Shown: in pieces, positions 4,048 to 12,127 of the stretch
Layout: each line of letters starts with the position of its first letter
Numbering within the stretch: the first letter of the stretch is position 1
DNA from: 67-14 sp020438345
GTDB lineage: Bacteria; Actinomycetota; Thermoleophilia; Solirubrobacterales; 70-9
Assembly (NCBI GenBank): GCA_937872475.1
Contig: CALMSY010000023.1
Location: 1-12,155, forward strand
Direction: 5' to 3'
DNA: 12,155 nt
Made by a program: the position numbers and the translations under genes
The notes under the pieces: generated by a model
What the model saw: the letters and a program-made list of their open reading frames with translations, nothing else
Databases searched by the model: none
Told to the model about the DNA's origin: nothing

Positions 4048-6597
4048 ATGTTCAGACTGACCTTCAAGAATCTCTGGGCCCGCAAGTGGCGATCGCTCAT
4101 GACAGCGGTTGCGGTGATCTTCGGGATTGCCCTGGTTGCCGGCACCTATGTGCTCACCGACACCACCAATCAGGCCTTCGACCAGATTTTCAACGAATCC
4201 CTGGCCGGCACCGATGTGGTGGTCACGGCAAAATCCGAGGTTGACCAGCAGGACGGCAGTACACCGTCCTTCTCGGCGAAGGTGCTCAAGGATGTGCAGG
4301 GGGTTGACGGGGTCAGGCAGGCGACTGGCGGGATATTCAGCACCGGGGCGATCCTTGACTCGGAAGGTGACTCGACAGGTGGCGGGTTCGCCCCGCAGTT
4401 CATCTCCTCGACCCTGCCGGAAACCTTCGATACTTCCACCTACCCGGAAGGCCATCTGCCGACCGGTCCTGACGAGGCGACCCTCGACGAGGCCGCCGCC
4501 GAGCGGGCCGGGATCGAAGTCGGGGACACGATCCAGCTGGTGGGGGTCGGCAAAGCCGTGCCGTTTCGACTGGTTGGACTGATGCGTCTCGGAGGTTCCT
4601 CCTTCGGGGGAACTTCGGTAGCCCAGGTTGACCTGCCGGTCGCTCAGAAGCTGACCGGCAAAGAAGGACAGTTCGACCAGATCTCGATTGCCGCGGATAC
4701 CGGTATCTCGGATGAAGAGCTGCGGGACCGCGTTGCCGAAGTTGTTCCGAACGATGTGCGGGTCGAAACCGCCGACGAAAACGCGGACCGCAATGCCAGC
4801 GAGATTCGCGAAAGCCTCAGTTTCCTGACTATCGCGCTGCTCGCATTTGCTGCGATCGCCCTTTTCGTAGGGTCATTCGTGATCTTCAATGTCTTCTCGA
4901 TCACCGTCGCCCAGAGGACCCGCGAGTTCGGGATGCTGCGGACGCTGGGAGCCGGCCGGCGTCAGATCCTGAGATCGGTCCTGATTGAAAGTTTCCTGAT
5001 CGGCCTGTTCGGATCGGTAATCGGCATCCTGGTCGGCTACGGGCTGGCCGCGGGGCTGAGCGCCCTGCTCAAGGCCATTGGCGCTGAATTGCCGGCCAAC
5101 TCACTCGTTGTGTTGCCACGAACGATCATCGTTTCGCTGGTTATCGGCACCGGTGTGACCATGGTCTCTTCCTTCATTCCGGCGATTCGCTCTACCCGGG
5201 TTCCGCCGATTGCCGCGCTTCAGGAGAACATCGTGATCGGCGGCAAGAACCGGGTTGTTCTGCGGACCGCGATTGCGGTACTGCTCGGTCTGATCGGGCT
5301 GGTTCTGATCGGCTCGACCCTGATCAGTGGAACCGATGGGGGCAGTGGAGCGGCCAGCATCGGTGCCGGGGCTGTCTGCGTGCTGATTGCGATTTCGATC
5401 TTCGCGCCGAAGCTGGTGGTGCCGGCCGCATCGATCATCGGTGCGCCAATCGAGAAGCTTGGCGGACTGAACGGCCGCCTTGCCCGGGAGAACTCCCAGC
5501 GTAACCCTGCGAGGACCGCAATCACCGCTGCCGCTTTGATGATCGGCCTCGCACTCGTTTCTTTCGTGACAGTGTTCGCTTCCGGGCTCAGCAGCTCGGT
5601 CAACAAGGTCGTCGATGACTCGCTGCCCGGTGAGATCACACTCCAGGGGACCGGTGGTGTCCTGCCATTCCCGGCGGGCGCGATCAAGGCCGTCCAGCAG
5701 GTAGACGGGGTGGAGGCGGCTTCGGGTGTCCGCTACGTCTCGGTCAAGGTTGACGGGAAGACAGCACCGATTTCTTCGGTTGATCCGGCCGACATCGTCA
5801 AGGTCTACACGGTCGAATGGAAGGAAGGTTCGAACACCGACCTGACCGGACTGACCGACGACGAGATCGTGATCGGCGACAAGCTTGCCGATGATGTTGG
5901 CGCCGGCGTTGGCGACACGGTAACGCTCGTTTCCCAGAAGGGACAGGAGTTTGATTTCCGGGTCAGGGCGGTCATGAAGACCGACAGCATCGAGCTCGCC
6001 GGTCAGGGGATCGTCACCCAGACCGCGATGGAGCGGGATTTCAAGGTCCAGTCAAACGCGGTCGGACTGGTCAAGCTGGATCCCGGCGCCAGTCTCGAAA
6101 GCACGCAGAGTGCGGTCGAAACTGCCCTCAAGGAGCCCTTCCCCACGGTTGATGTGCTGAACCAGGGTGAGCTCAAGGAACAGCAGAAGTCACAGATAAA
6201 CGGGCTCCTGGCGATGATCTATGTGCTGCTCGCGCTCGCCGTGGTGGTCTCGCTGGTCGGGATCGTGGTCACATTGATCCTTTCGATCTTCGAACGGACC
6301 CGGGAGCTCGGAATGCTGCGGGCGATCGGCATGTCCCGTCGGCAGATCAAGCGAATGGTCCGCTACGAAGCTGTGATTACAGCCGTGATCGGCGCGGTCT
6401 CGGGGCTGGTGGTCGGTGTGATCTTCGCCTTCCTGATCGGCATTCCGCTCAGCGGCGACGGTTTCGAGCTCAGTTACCCGGTTGGCACACTCGTGGTGAT
6501 CCTGATCCTGACTGCTCTGGCCGGGGTACTGGCCGCGATCTATCCTGCCCGCAAGGCCGCAAAGCTGGATGTGCTGGAGGCCGTCTCCTACGAATAG
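4048..6597 (+). CDS. ABC transporter permease, double FtsX-domain type with 10 predicted TM segments
   Basis: This 849-residue membrane protein is the partner of the preceding ATPase. By eye the membrane segments are at about 16-36, 258-283, 314-341, 356-378, 405-423, 433-456, 490-512, 721-746, 775-800 and 815-838. Two large extracytoplasmic domains follow TM1 (about 37-255) and TM7 (about 513-718), in the MacB periplasmic-core style. The two FtsX modules carry matching coupling-helix motifs, TREFGMLRTLGAGRRQI at about 290 and TRELGMLRAIGMSRRQI at about 751, showing an internal duplication. A second N-proximal motif (NSQRNPARTAITAAALMIG) before TM7 mirrors the N-terminus (KNLWARKWRSLMTAVAVIFG). 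This long single-chain form with 10 TMs is common in actinobacteria. GGAG about 10 nt before the ATG serves as ribosome binding site. No gene that would reveal the cargo is adjacent. Confidence 0.92.
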   Translation: MFRLTFKNLWARKWRSLMTAVAVIFGIALVAGTYVLTDTTNQAFDQIFNESLAGTDVVVTAKSEVDQQDGSTPSFSAKVLKDVQGVDGVRQATGGIFSTGAILDSEGDSTGGGFAPQFISSTLPETFDTSTYPEGHLPTGPDEATLDEAAAERAGIEVGDTIQLVGVGKAVPFRLVGLMRLGGSSFGGTSVAQVDLPVAQKLTGKEGQFDQISIAADTGISDEELRDRVAEVVPNDVRVETADENADRNASEIRESLSFLTIALLAFAAIALFVGSFVIFNVFSITVAQRTREFGMLRTLGAGRRQILRSVLIESFLIGLFGSVIGILVGYGLAAGLSALLKAIGAELPANSLVVLPRTIIVSLVIGTGVTMVSSFIPAIRSTRVPPIAALQENIVIGGKNRVVLRTAIAVLLGLIGLVLIGSTLISGTDGGSGAASIGAGAVCVLIAISIFAPKLVVPAASIIGAPIEKLGGLNGRLARENSQRNPARTAITAAALMIGLALVSFVTVFASGLSSSVNKVVDDSLPGEITLQGTGGVLPFPAGAIKAVQQVDGVEAASGVRYVSVKVDGKTAPISSVDPADIVKVYTVEWKEGSNTDLTGLTDDEIVIGDKLADDVGAGVGDTVTLVSQKGQEFDFRVRAVMKTDSIELAGQGIVTQTAMERDFKVQSNAVGLVKLDPGASLESTQSAVETALKEPFPTVDVLNQGELKEQQKSQINGLLAMIYVLLALAVVVSLVGIVVTLILSIFERTRELGMLRAIGMSRRQIKRMVRYEAVITAVIGAVSGLVVGVIFAFLIGIPLSGDGFELSYPVGTLVVILILTALAGVLAAIYPARKAAKLDVLEAVSYE

Positions 6598-6606
6598 GAG
6601 GATGTC

Positions 6607-6628
6607 CCGGGGTGGCTGGCGGCCCCGG
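6607..6628. terminator. GC-rich hairpin between convergent genes
   Basis: CCGGGG (6607-6612) pairs with CCCCGG (6623-6628) around a 10-nt loop. It lies in the 37-bp gap between the stop of the permease gene and the stop of the oxidoreductase gene, where a bidirectional terminator is expected. There is no T-tract on either side. Confidence 0.35.
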
Positions 6629-6634
6629 CCCGGG

Positions 6635-8161
6635 TCAGGAATCGAAGCCGAGACCGAGGCGGTCCAGGGTCTTCAGCCAAAGACCGCGCCGGCCATCCTT
6701 GCGGTCGGCGGCGGCGAGACGGTTCCGAGTGAACTGGACGACACCCCAGCGCACCGGTTCCGGCGGGAAAGGCAGTGGCTTCGAGGTCGCGTACTTCAGG
6801 CGGGTTACCTCGTTTTCCACGCCATCGAGAATGTCGAGTCCGAGGCCGGCGGAGAACCGGCTCGCACCAACGCCAAGGCCGGTATGGCCGACTGCCCAGC
6901 CGACCCGTCCCTCCATGGTCGTTCCGTAGAAAGCGAAGAACCTGGAGCAGGTGTCGATCGCGCCGCCCCAGCGATGGGAGAAGCCGACACCTTCCAGTTG
7001 GGGGAAGCAGGTGAAGAAGCGCTGGGCGAGCCCGGCGAAGCTCCTTTCGCGCTGGTACGCGCTGTCCTCGACCCTTCCACCGAAGTTGTAGATCGCGTCG
7101 AACCCGCCCCAGAGGAGGCGGCCTCCGGGCCGGTCTCCGGTGGCGGCTTCGGGACCGCCATCGATCGGCCGGTAGTAATGGAACTGGTTGGAGACATCCG
7201 ACATGCCCTGATTGCCGCTCCAGCCGAGTTCGTCCCATTGTCGGCGGGTCAGCGGTTCGGTCACGAGCACGTAGTCGTAGACGGGGATGACCCGGGAACG
7301 GATCTGGCGGACCGGGCTGCGGAAGGCCGCGGTGGCGAGCAGCACCTTCTCTGCCTGTATCGAGCCGTGGATGGTCTTCACACTGACTCCGGAGCCGGTC
7401 TTTTCCACACCGGTCATCTCGGTCGATTCGTGGATCCTGACGCCGAGCCCGGTCGCGTATTCGGCCAGGCCGTCACAGAGTCGGACCGGGTCTACCGTCC
7501 ATTCGCCGCTCTTCTGCCAGAGCCCGCCACGGTAGATCGGTGAGTTGACCTCCGCCTGAAGCTGCTGCCGGTCAAGCAGCAGGGCCTCGTGGCCGAACTC
7601 CGCGAGTTCTTCGACCCCGCCTTCGAGCTCCTCCATCTGCGCGTCGGTCACGGCGACTTCAATCGCACCGGGCTTACGCAGATCGCAGTCGATCCCGAGT
7701 TCCCCGATCACCTTGCCGATCGCCTCGAGGTTTTCCAGCCCGAGCTTTTCCAGAAGCGGCACCTCGTCCGGAAAACGGGCGAGACCGTTGCCGATGCCGT
7801 GAACCAGCGAGGAGGACATGAAGCCCCCGTTCCTGCCGCTGGCTCCGATTGCCAGGCTCTGCCGCTCGATCAGGATGACTTCCCGGGAGGGGTCTGACTC
7901 CCGGGCCCGGATCGCCGCCCAGAGTCCGGTCAGGCCACCTCCGACCACGACCAGGTCGGCCACGGTGTTACCGGTGAGCGGCGGATGCAGCTCGGGTCGC
8001 GCCCCGGAGAGCCAGAAGGGCAGCGGTTCGGCATCGGCGAAGGAAAGCCGGTCGGACGATGACGGTTCGGACTCGGGCCAGATGGCTGTGCCTTTGGCTG
8101 ATGCGATGGCCGGACTGTAGCCGACCCGACCGCTGCTGTCACAAACATTTTTCCTGCCCAA
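6635..8161 (-). CDS. FAD-dependent oxidoreductase of the D-amino-acid oxidase family (PuuB-like)
   Basis: A flavoenzyme of the DAO superfamily, which oxidises amines or amino acids with release of H2O2 or electron transfer. Seen: dinucleotide-binding strand ADLVVVGGGLTGLW with the GxGxxG-like turn at about 72-81, the acidic end of the second Rossmann strand (ILIER, Glu99), the GASGRNGGF motif at about 106-114 that in glycine-oxidase/gamma-glutamylputrescine-oxidase relatives contacts FAD, GGRLLWGGFDAIYNFG and RWGGAIDT in the substrate half, and VGHTGLGVGASRFSAG near the C-terminus for the second FAD contact. Family resemblance is nearest to gamma-glutamylputrescine oxidase, but the substrate is not certain. 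I find no start other than the TTG at 8161 that leaves room for the conserved SFADAEPLPFWL segment, so a 38-residue N-terminal extension results. It may be shorter in reality. It follows the esterase gene by 134 bp. Confidence 0.88.
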   Translation of the reverse strand: MGRKNVCDSSGRVGYSPAIASAKGTAIWPESEPSSSDRLSFADAEPLPFWLSGARPELHPPLTGNTVADLVVVGGGLTGLWAAIRARESDPSREVILIERQSLAIGASGRNGGFMSSSLVHGIGNGLARFPDEVPLLEKLGLENLEAIGKVIGELGIDCDLRKPGAIEVAVTDAQMEELEGGVEELAEFGHEALLLDRQQLQAEVNSPIYRGGLWQKSGEWTVDPVRLCDGLAEYATGLGVRIHESTEMTGVEKTGSGVSVKTIHGSIQAEKVLLATAAFRSPVRQIRSRVIPVYDYVLVTEPLTRRQWDELGWSGNQGMSDVSNQFHYYRPIDGGPEAATGDRPGGRLLWGGFDAIYNFGGRVEDSAYQRERSFAGLAQRFFTCFPQLEGVGFSHRWGGAIDTCSRFFAFYGTTMEGRVGWAVGHTGLGVGASRFSAGLGLDILDGVENEVTRLKYATSKPLPFPPEPVRWGVVQFTRNRLAAADRKDGRRGLWLKTLDRLGLGFDS

Positions 8162-8262
8162 GCTTCCACGGGGCAGGCCGGTCCTTCAGGGGCAGGACGC
8201 AGTATGTATCCGGAACCTTCACCGACGATGACCTGAACGCCTCGGGCGAAGGGAAGGCGAAT

Positions 8263-8276
8263 AGGGTCGAAACCCT
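8263..8276 (-). terminator. Small UUCG-loop hairpin after the esterase gene
   Basis: On the minus strand AGGGT-TTCG-ACCCT forms a 5-bp stem with a UUCG tetraloop, 19 nt after the esterase stop at 8296. A wider inverted repeat, GCGAAGGG/CCCTTCGC (8246-8253 and 8273-8280), overlaps it and could form instead. No U-tract follows, so termination is a possibility only. Confidence 0.35.
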
Positions 8277-8295
8277 TCGCGCGGTCTGGTGAGCC

Positions 8296-9810
8296 CTACC
8301 TGCGAACGCTCAGCTTCTTCGTGCCCGGGCGGAAGCCGGCCTTCGTGACCTTGAGGGTGAGCTTGCCGGACTTCTTCGGCCGGACCTTCAGGGTCGCTTT
8401 GCCGTTGTAGGCGGTGACCGCTGACCTGCCGCCGATGCTGACCCTGGCCGCGTCAACCGGAGCGGTGACCCCGGCGGCGTTCATGCCCTTCACAGTGACC
8501 GTGATCTTCCGGGACTTGCCCTTGCGCAGCTTGCCGGTGGCCTGGAGCTTCAGCCCGCGACATGGTTTGGCCGGCAGGGTGCGGGTGAAGGGCAGGTCAC
8601 CCGCGTAGGAGCAGCCATTTCCATCGAAGATGCTGAGGTATCCGGAGCCGCTGACTTTCAGAGTGCGGCCGTTCCGCTCAAAGGTGGTGATCGCTGTGGG
8701 GGCGGGGCTGAAGTTGAAGTAGATGTCCCATGCCTGTCCTTCGCTGGCTGCCGTCCGGTAGGTCCAGGCTGCGGGCTGCTCCTCGACCGGGCGGAAGAGC
8801 CCCTTGGCGATCGCCGCCTTCAGGTCCGGACGCCAGAACTCCCAGTCGTGGCTGCCCTTGTGGACGGTGTAGTCCACGGTGGTGTTTCCGGCTGCCTTCA
8901 TGGCTGCCACTGCGTCGTCATTCTGGAGCTTCAGGAAGCTTTCAAGAAGCAGGCTGATCGAGTCGCCCTCCGTGACGAAGCCGGGATTGGCCGGGTCGTT
9001 CTGGGGCCTGACCGCCGGGTCGGGCTCACCGTCGCCGGTGTAGACATCGAGATTCGTGTGGGCGAGGTTCGAGCCGAGAGCTACCGGGTCATGGCCCTCG
9101 GCGTAGAAGCCGCTTGACGGGCCGTAGACGGTGTCGTAGGGGGTGCCGCCTGCGGCGGTCGCGAAGAAGAGAATGGACTCCTCGGTGCGGATCGAGGCAA
9201 AGGCCGAAAGCGGCACCGAAGTACCGAAGAAGCCCGGCAGCATCGAGGAGGTCAGCCAGGTACCGAAGCCGCCCATCGAAAAACCGGCGATCGCGTGGTA
9301 CTGACGTTCCGGCCGGATGCTGAACCTCTCCTGGACCAAAGGCAGCAGCCCCTCGCGGATGTAGTCCTCCCAGGCAGGGTTCGAGCGCTCGCCGTTCTTC
9401 CACCAGTCGGTGTAAAAGCCCTGGGCGCCTTCCGGCATGACGATCACGGCATCGAGGCCCTTGGCGGTGTTGGCGATGTCTCCGAGCAGCGGATCAGCCC
9501 AGGAGTCGAAGCGCTCGCCCGATCCGTGAAGGAGCAGGAGCAGCGGGTAGCGCTTCTTCGGTGTGTATCCGTCAGGGAGAAGCACGTTCGCCATCAGCTT
9601 CCCCGGGTGAGGCCCCATGTTCGCGGTCACCGGGCCGGCGAGATTCTGGTTCGAAGGATCCACGTAGGAGCTGGAGGCATCGATCTGGACGAGCTGCTGG
9701 GCTGAAGCCGGCGGGACCTGAGTCATCACCGCCACGAAACAGGCCAACATCGACAGCATCAGAAGTTGCGCAGCATTGAACGAGCGTCTCCCCGACTTCC
9801 AGATTCCCAT
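8296..9810 (-). CDS. Secreted alpha/beta-hydrolase esterase with C-terminal beta module
   Basis: A 504-residue exported hydrolase of the Esterase D/antigen-85 type (PF00756-like), which cleaves esters such as feruloyl or acyl groups from carbohydrates. An N-terminal hydrophobic segment (about 14-32) ends in PPASAQQ, a plausible signal-peptidase I site. Seen: a strand-oxyanion region PLLLLLHGSGERFDSW at about 89-104, the nucleophile elbow AGFSMGG with Ser178, a candidate acid in VYTGDGEPD (Asp260 or Asp264), and His321 in HKGSHDWEFW. After about 350 there is a low-complexity, Lys/Thr/Val-rich part with two Cys (about 400-420) and a final immunoglobulin-like module ending in LSVRR. Such tails are common in secreted proteins and may serve wall or surface binding. 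It starts 29 bp after the beta-helix gene and probably shares its transcript. A weak AGGA lies about 9 nt before the ATG. Confidence 0.88.
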   Translation of the reverse strand: MGIWKSGRRSFNAAQLLMLSMLACFVAVMTQVPPASAQQLVQIDASSSYVDPSNQNLAGPVTANMGPHPGKLMANVLLPDGYTPKKRYPLLLLLHGSGERFDSWADPLLGDIANTAKGLDAVIVMPEGAQGFYTDWWKNGERSNPAWEDYIREGLLPLVQERFSIRPERQYHAIAGFSMGGFGTWLTSSMLPGFFGTSVPLSAFASIRTEESILFFATAAGGTPYDTVYGPSSGFYAEGHDPVALGSNLAHTNLDVYTGDGEPDPAVRPQNDPANPGFVTEGDSISLLLESFLKLQNDDAVAAMKAAGNTTVDYTVHKGSHDWEFWRPDLKAAIAKGLFRPVEEQPAAWTYRTAASEGQAWDIYFNFSPAPTAITTFERNGRTLKVSGSGYLSIFDGNGCSYAGDLPFTRTLPAKPCRGLKLQATGKLRKGKSRKITVTVKGMNAAGVTAPVDAARVSIGGRSAVTAYNGKATLKVRPKKSGKLTLKVTKAGFRPGTKKLSVRR

Positions 9811-9839
9811 GGGCGAAATCCTACCCCTTGCGGATGCGT

Positions 9840-11366
9840 CTACCTGATCCTGACGGCGGAAGTTCGGGTCCTGTAATTGGTGGCGGTGAGCTTGAGGGTG
9901 GCTCGGGCGGTCTTGCTGCCGGGCCGGGGTTCGAGGGTGTAGGTGACGGTTTCGGGAGTTCCGGGTTTGGTGGTGCCGAGGTTGTGGCAGCGTTTGCCGG
10001 CCGGTTTGAAGCTGCGGATAGTTTTGGCGGTGAGGCAGATGCGGGTGTTGAAGGCCCGGCCGGGTCCGGCGAGGGTCACTTTGGCCTTGACGGTGGTGGT
10101 GCCGGGGCTGTTGGCAGTCCTGGTGGTTTTGAGTTTGAGGGTGGTGAAGGGGAAGGGGCCCTGGTACCGGGTGGCTCCGAGGTCGCAGCGGTTTCCTCGC
10201 CTGCGTGCGAGTTGATCGGTCGAGAGGCAGCTCCTCGATGGTGCCTTGAGGACCGCGGGGCTGCCCGGTAGCGGGGTCATGACCCGGGCTCCGGACTTGA
10301 GGGCAAGCGGTGAAAGGCCGGTCCAGCCGACCCGGGTTGTGCTGCTTTCTTCAGTGGCCTGGCACTTCGCCATGTCCTGGGCGCTTGACAGAAGGACACG
10401 GTTCAGTTCGATGGGGTAGCGGAAGCCGAACAGGGCGAAGCAATCGGGAGTCACCCCCTTGTTGCCGGCGAGGATCGAGTCGGTGAACACGGCCATGCCG
10501 GCCGGTGGCATGTAATGGCGGAGGGGATATTCATCCACGTGAACGCCACCGGAACCAGCCTCCGAAGAATTCGCGGAAACGGTGAGATTCGTGCCGGACA
10601 GGTTGCCGAAAGCAGTCACGGCAATTCCACCGCCACCGGCCTTGGCGTGATTTCCGGCAACGGTCGAGTTGGTGGCCGTCAGGTCTCCGCCGGTGAAGAT
10701 GCCACCCCCGAAAAAGTCGGAGGTGTTGCCGAAAACTGAAACCCGGTCGATTCGCAGTTGGCCCTGATGGCTGTATGAACCTTCAGGCAACGGCTGGTCT
10801 GTCACAAGTACCTGATCACCTTCCACCGCGATCCCGGCACCACTTTCGAACTGGTTGATGCCACGATCGGTGATCCGGCCGCCGGTCACGGCGAGACCCG
10901 TCAGCGTCAGGCGGGCATCCCGAAGCACATGGAGCACCCGGTCTTCGCCGTTGCCGGTGATCGTGGTTGCCCGGCGCGGGTTCCCGGCGGCAACAGTCAA
11001 GCCTTCATTCGACCAGATATCGAGGTCACCGGTCGCGTTGTTGTCTTCACCAGCTCCGGGGATCGACAGCCGGTAGTTGCCGGGTGACAGGAGAACTTTG
11101 TCCGCGCCCTGGCCCGGGTGGCATCCTCCGGCTGACTGGTTGGTCTGCGCGGCCTGGATGGCCTGCCGAAGACCGCAGCCACCGTTGGTTGCGCTGGCCG
11201 GCAGGTCACTGGTCGTGGTGACCTTGATCCCGGCGGCCCGGGAGTCCGTCGACGGAGTAAGAAGGAAAGACAACGTCAAGAAAACCAAAACAATGCTCCG
11301 GAAAAGCCCTGCTCCCTTCGAGCCCGTACCAAAACGATAAATAGGCACTACCAAATTCCCTCTCAT
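9840..11366 (-). CDS. Secreted right-handed beta-helix protein (choice-of-anchor Q / CSLREX-like)
   Basis: A 508-residue exported structural or carbohydrate-binding protein. A long basic N-region precedes the hydrophobic core (about 22-37), with a likely cleavage after SRAAG. The mature part opens with a CSLREX-like block, IKVTTTSDLP then CGLRQAIQAAQTN (about 64-76). Repeated parallel beta-helix turns follow, seen as recurring N-x-T/S and GGGI motifs: VFGNTSDFFGGGIFTGG, TVAGNHAKAGGGGIAVT and VSANSSEAGSGGV (about 210-275). TDQLARRRGNRCDLGATRYQ at about 383-402 matches the end motif of the choice-of-anchor Q group. A C-terminal Lys/Thr-rich beta module ends in VRIR. No catalytic residues of polysaccharide lyases can be assigned, so activity is open; surface adhesion is an alternative. 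GGAGG 4 nt before the ATG supports this start. The ATG overlaps the stop of the preceding small gene (ATGA). Confidence 0.85.
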   Translation of the reverse strand: MRGNLVVPIYRFGTGSKGAGLFRSIVLVFLTLSFLLTPSTDSRAAGIKVTTTSDLPASATNGGCGLRQAIQAAQTNQSAGGCHPGQGADKVLLSPGNYRLSIPGAGEDNNATGDLDIWSNEGLTVAAGNPRRATTITGNGEDRVLHVLRDARLTLTGLAVTGGRITDRGINQFESGAGIAVEGDQVLVTDQPLPEGSYSHQGQLRIDRVSVFGNTSDFFGGGIFTGGDLTATNSTVAGNHAKAGGGGIAVTAFGNLSGTNLTVSANSSEAGSGGVHVDEYPLRHYMPPAGMAVFTDSILAGNKGVTPDCFALFGFRYPIELNRVLLSSAQDMAKCQATEESSTTRVGWTGLSPLALKSGARVMTPLPGSPAVLKAPSRSCLSTDQLARRRGNRCDLGATRYQGPFPFTTLKLKTTRTANSPGTTTVKAKVTLAGPGRAFNTRICLTAKTIRSFKPAGKRCHNLGTTKPGTPETVTYTLEPRPGSKTARATLKLTATNYRTRTSAVRIR

Positions 11367-11752
11367 GCGCCCTCCCTAGACTGAACTGCAAGCTGGTAGC
11401 CAACGCAAGCCTTACCAAAATGTGGCAACAACCAAGACAGACGAACCAGGTCGCCCTCAAAAGTTAGTAGCTTACGATTTTTCGCTTGAACGAAAGTGAT
11501 CTCTTGACAAAGTAGTTTGTGGCTTGTCTGGCGATCAAGTCTCAATACTGCTTCTCTAAACGGACGACGACCGATGAAATCCGTGGAAGTAAACTCAACC
11601 CCATTTTTTGTCAAAGTAAGGACACGAAGTTCTCCAGTCACGAAATAATGCAACGCAAGATCTCGGCTTCGTAATCCGTCTTTGACACCCTCGAAGGACA
11701 TTAATTTTTCGGCAGCATACACCGTCGCATTCATCCAAGTATCAACACCCAT
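11363..11752 (-). CDS. Low-GC 129-residue protein of unknown function
   Basis: I do not recognise this protein. The region is about 45% GC by hand count over 11401-11760, far below its neighbours, which suggests horizontal acquisition. The protein is predicted soluble, with a helical start (VYAAEKLMSFEGVKDGL) and a beta-rich remainder (ELRVLTLTKNGVEF, KLLCQEITFVQAKNRKLL). It ends in an ATGA overlap with the beta-helix gene, so the two are probably co-translated. The frame runs back to a GTG at 11800, but that lies inside the terminus of the adjacent insertion sequence. The ATG at 11752 has GGAG 6 nt upstream and is the better start. The insertion sequence begins only about 22 bp before this ATG, so the native promoter has probably been displaced and the gene may be silent or driven from the element. 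Confidence 0.55.
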   Translation of the reverse strand: MGVDTWMNATVYAAEKLMSFEGVKDGLRSRDLALHYFVTGELRVLTLTKNGVEFTSTDFIGRRPFREAVLRLDRQTSHKLLCQEITFVQAKNRKLLTFEGDLVRLSWLLPHFGKACVGYQLAVQSREGA

Positions 11753-11774
11753 CAGTTGCTCCAATTTGTGGCTA

Positions 11775-11800
11775 TGGAACTGACCCGGTTTTTCGGACAC
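11775..11800 (+). repeat. Probable left terminal inverted repeat of the IS3-family element
   Basis: The 26 bp starting TGGAACTGACCCGGTTTTT and ending CGGACAC have the look of an IS3-family end. The partner repeat is beyond the right edge, so the length is an estimate. Confidence 0.5.
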
Positions 11801-11842
11801 TTGAAGGCTTTCGTTTGAAGGCCGAGAATGAGAGGTTCTGAA

Positions 11843-12127
11843 ATGCCGAGAACACGTCCCGCATATCCGGAGGAGTTCAAGCTGGAGGCTGTTCAGATGG
11901 TTCGTGCCGGCCGATCGGCCGGTGATGTGGCGAGCGCTCTTGGGTGTTCGCCGCAGTCGGTTACGAACTGGGTGCGCCGGTTCGAGCGTGATCAGGGCAT
12001 CCGCAAGGATGGTCTGACCACCGAGGAGCGGGAGGAGCTTTCGAGGCTTCGAAGAGAGAACGTTCGTTTGAAGCAGGAGAGGGATCTGCTCAAACGAGCC
12101 GCGGCCTTCTTTGCGGCAGACCAGTGA
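11843..12127 (+). CDS. IS3-family transposase OrfA (DNA-binding, HTH)
   Basis: This 94-residue protein supplies sequence-specific binding to the element ends and, after frameshifting, forms the N-terminus of the OrfAB transposase. Seen: the HTH_Tnp_1 opening PAYPEEFKLEAVQMVRAG, the helix-turn-helix SAGDVASALGCSPQSVTNWV (about 26-45), and a leucine-zipper-like coiled coil LSRLRRENVRLKQERDLLKR near the end, followed by AAAFFAADQ. Length and order match IS3 OrfA proteins. The ATG at 11843 has AGAGG 7 nt upstream; an in-frame ATG at 11828 would add five residues but has no such site. Its TGA at 12125-12127 overlaps the GTG of orfB. Confidence 0.92.
   Translation: MPRTRPAYPEEFKLEAVQMVRAGRSAGDVASALGCSPQSVTNWVRRFERDQGIRKDGLTTEEREELSRLRRENVRLKQERDLLKRAAAFFAADQ

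Noticed and set aside
6569..7543. Plus-strand open frame of 324 codons overlapping the permease end
   Set aside because: Antisense to the FAD oxidoreductase with its Rossmann motif; the product is Glu/Gly/Ala-rich with no family features.
11801..11829. TTGAAG-N17-GAGAAT as the promoter of IS orfA
   Set aside because: Each hexamer matches only four of six bases, and the implied start site would fall after the AGAGG ribosome binding site of the ATG at 11843.
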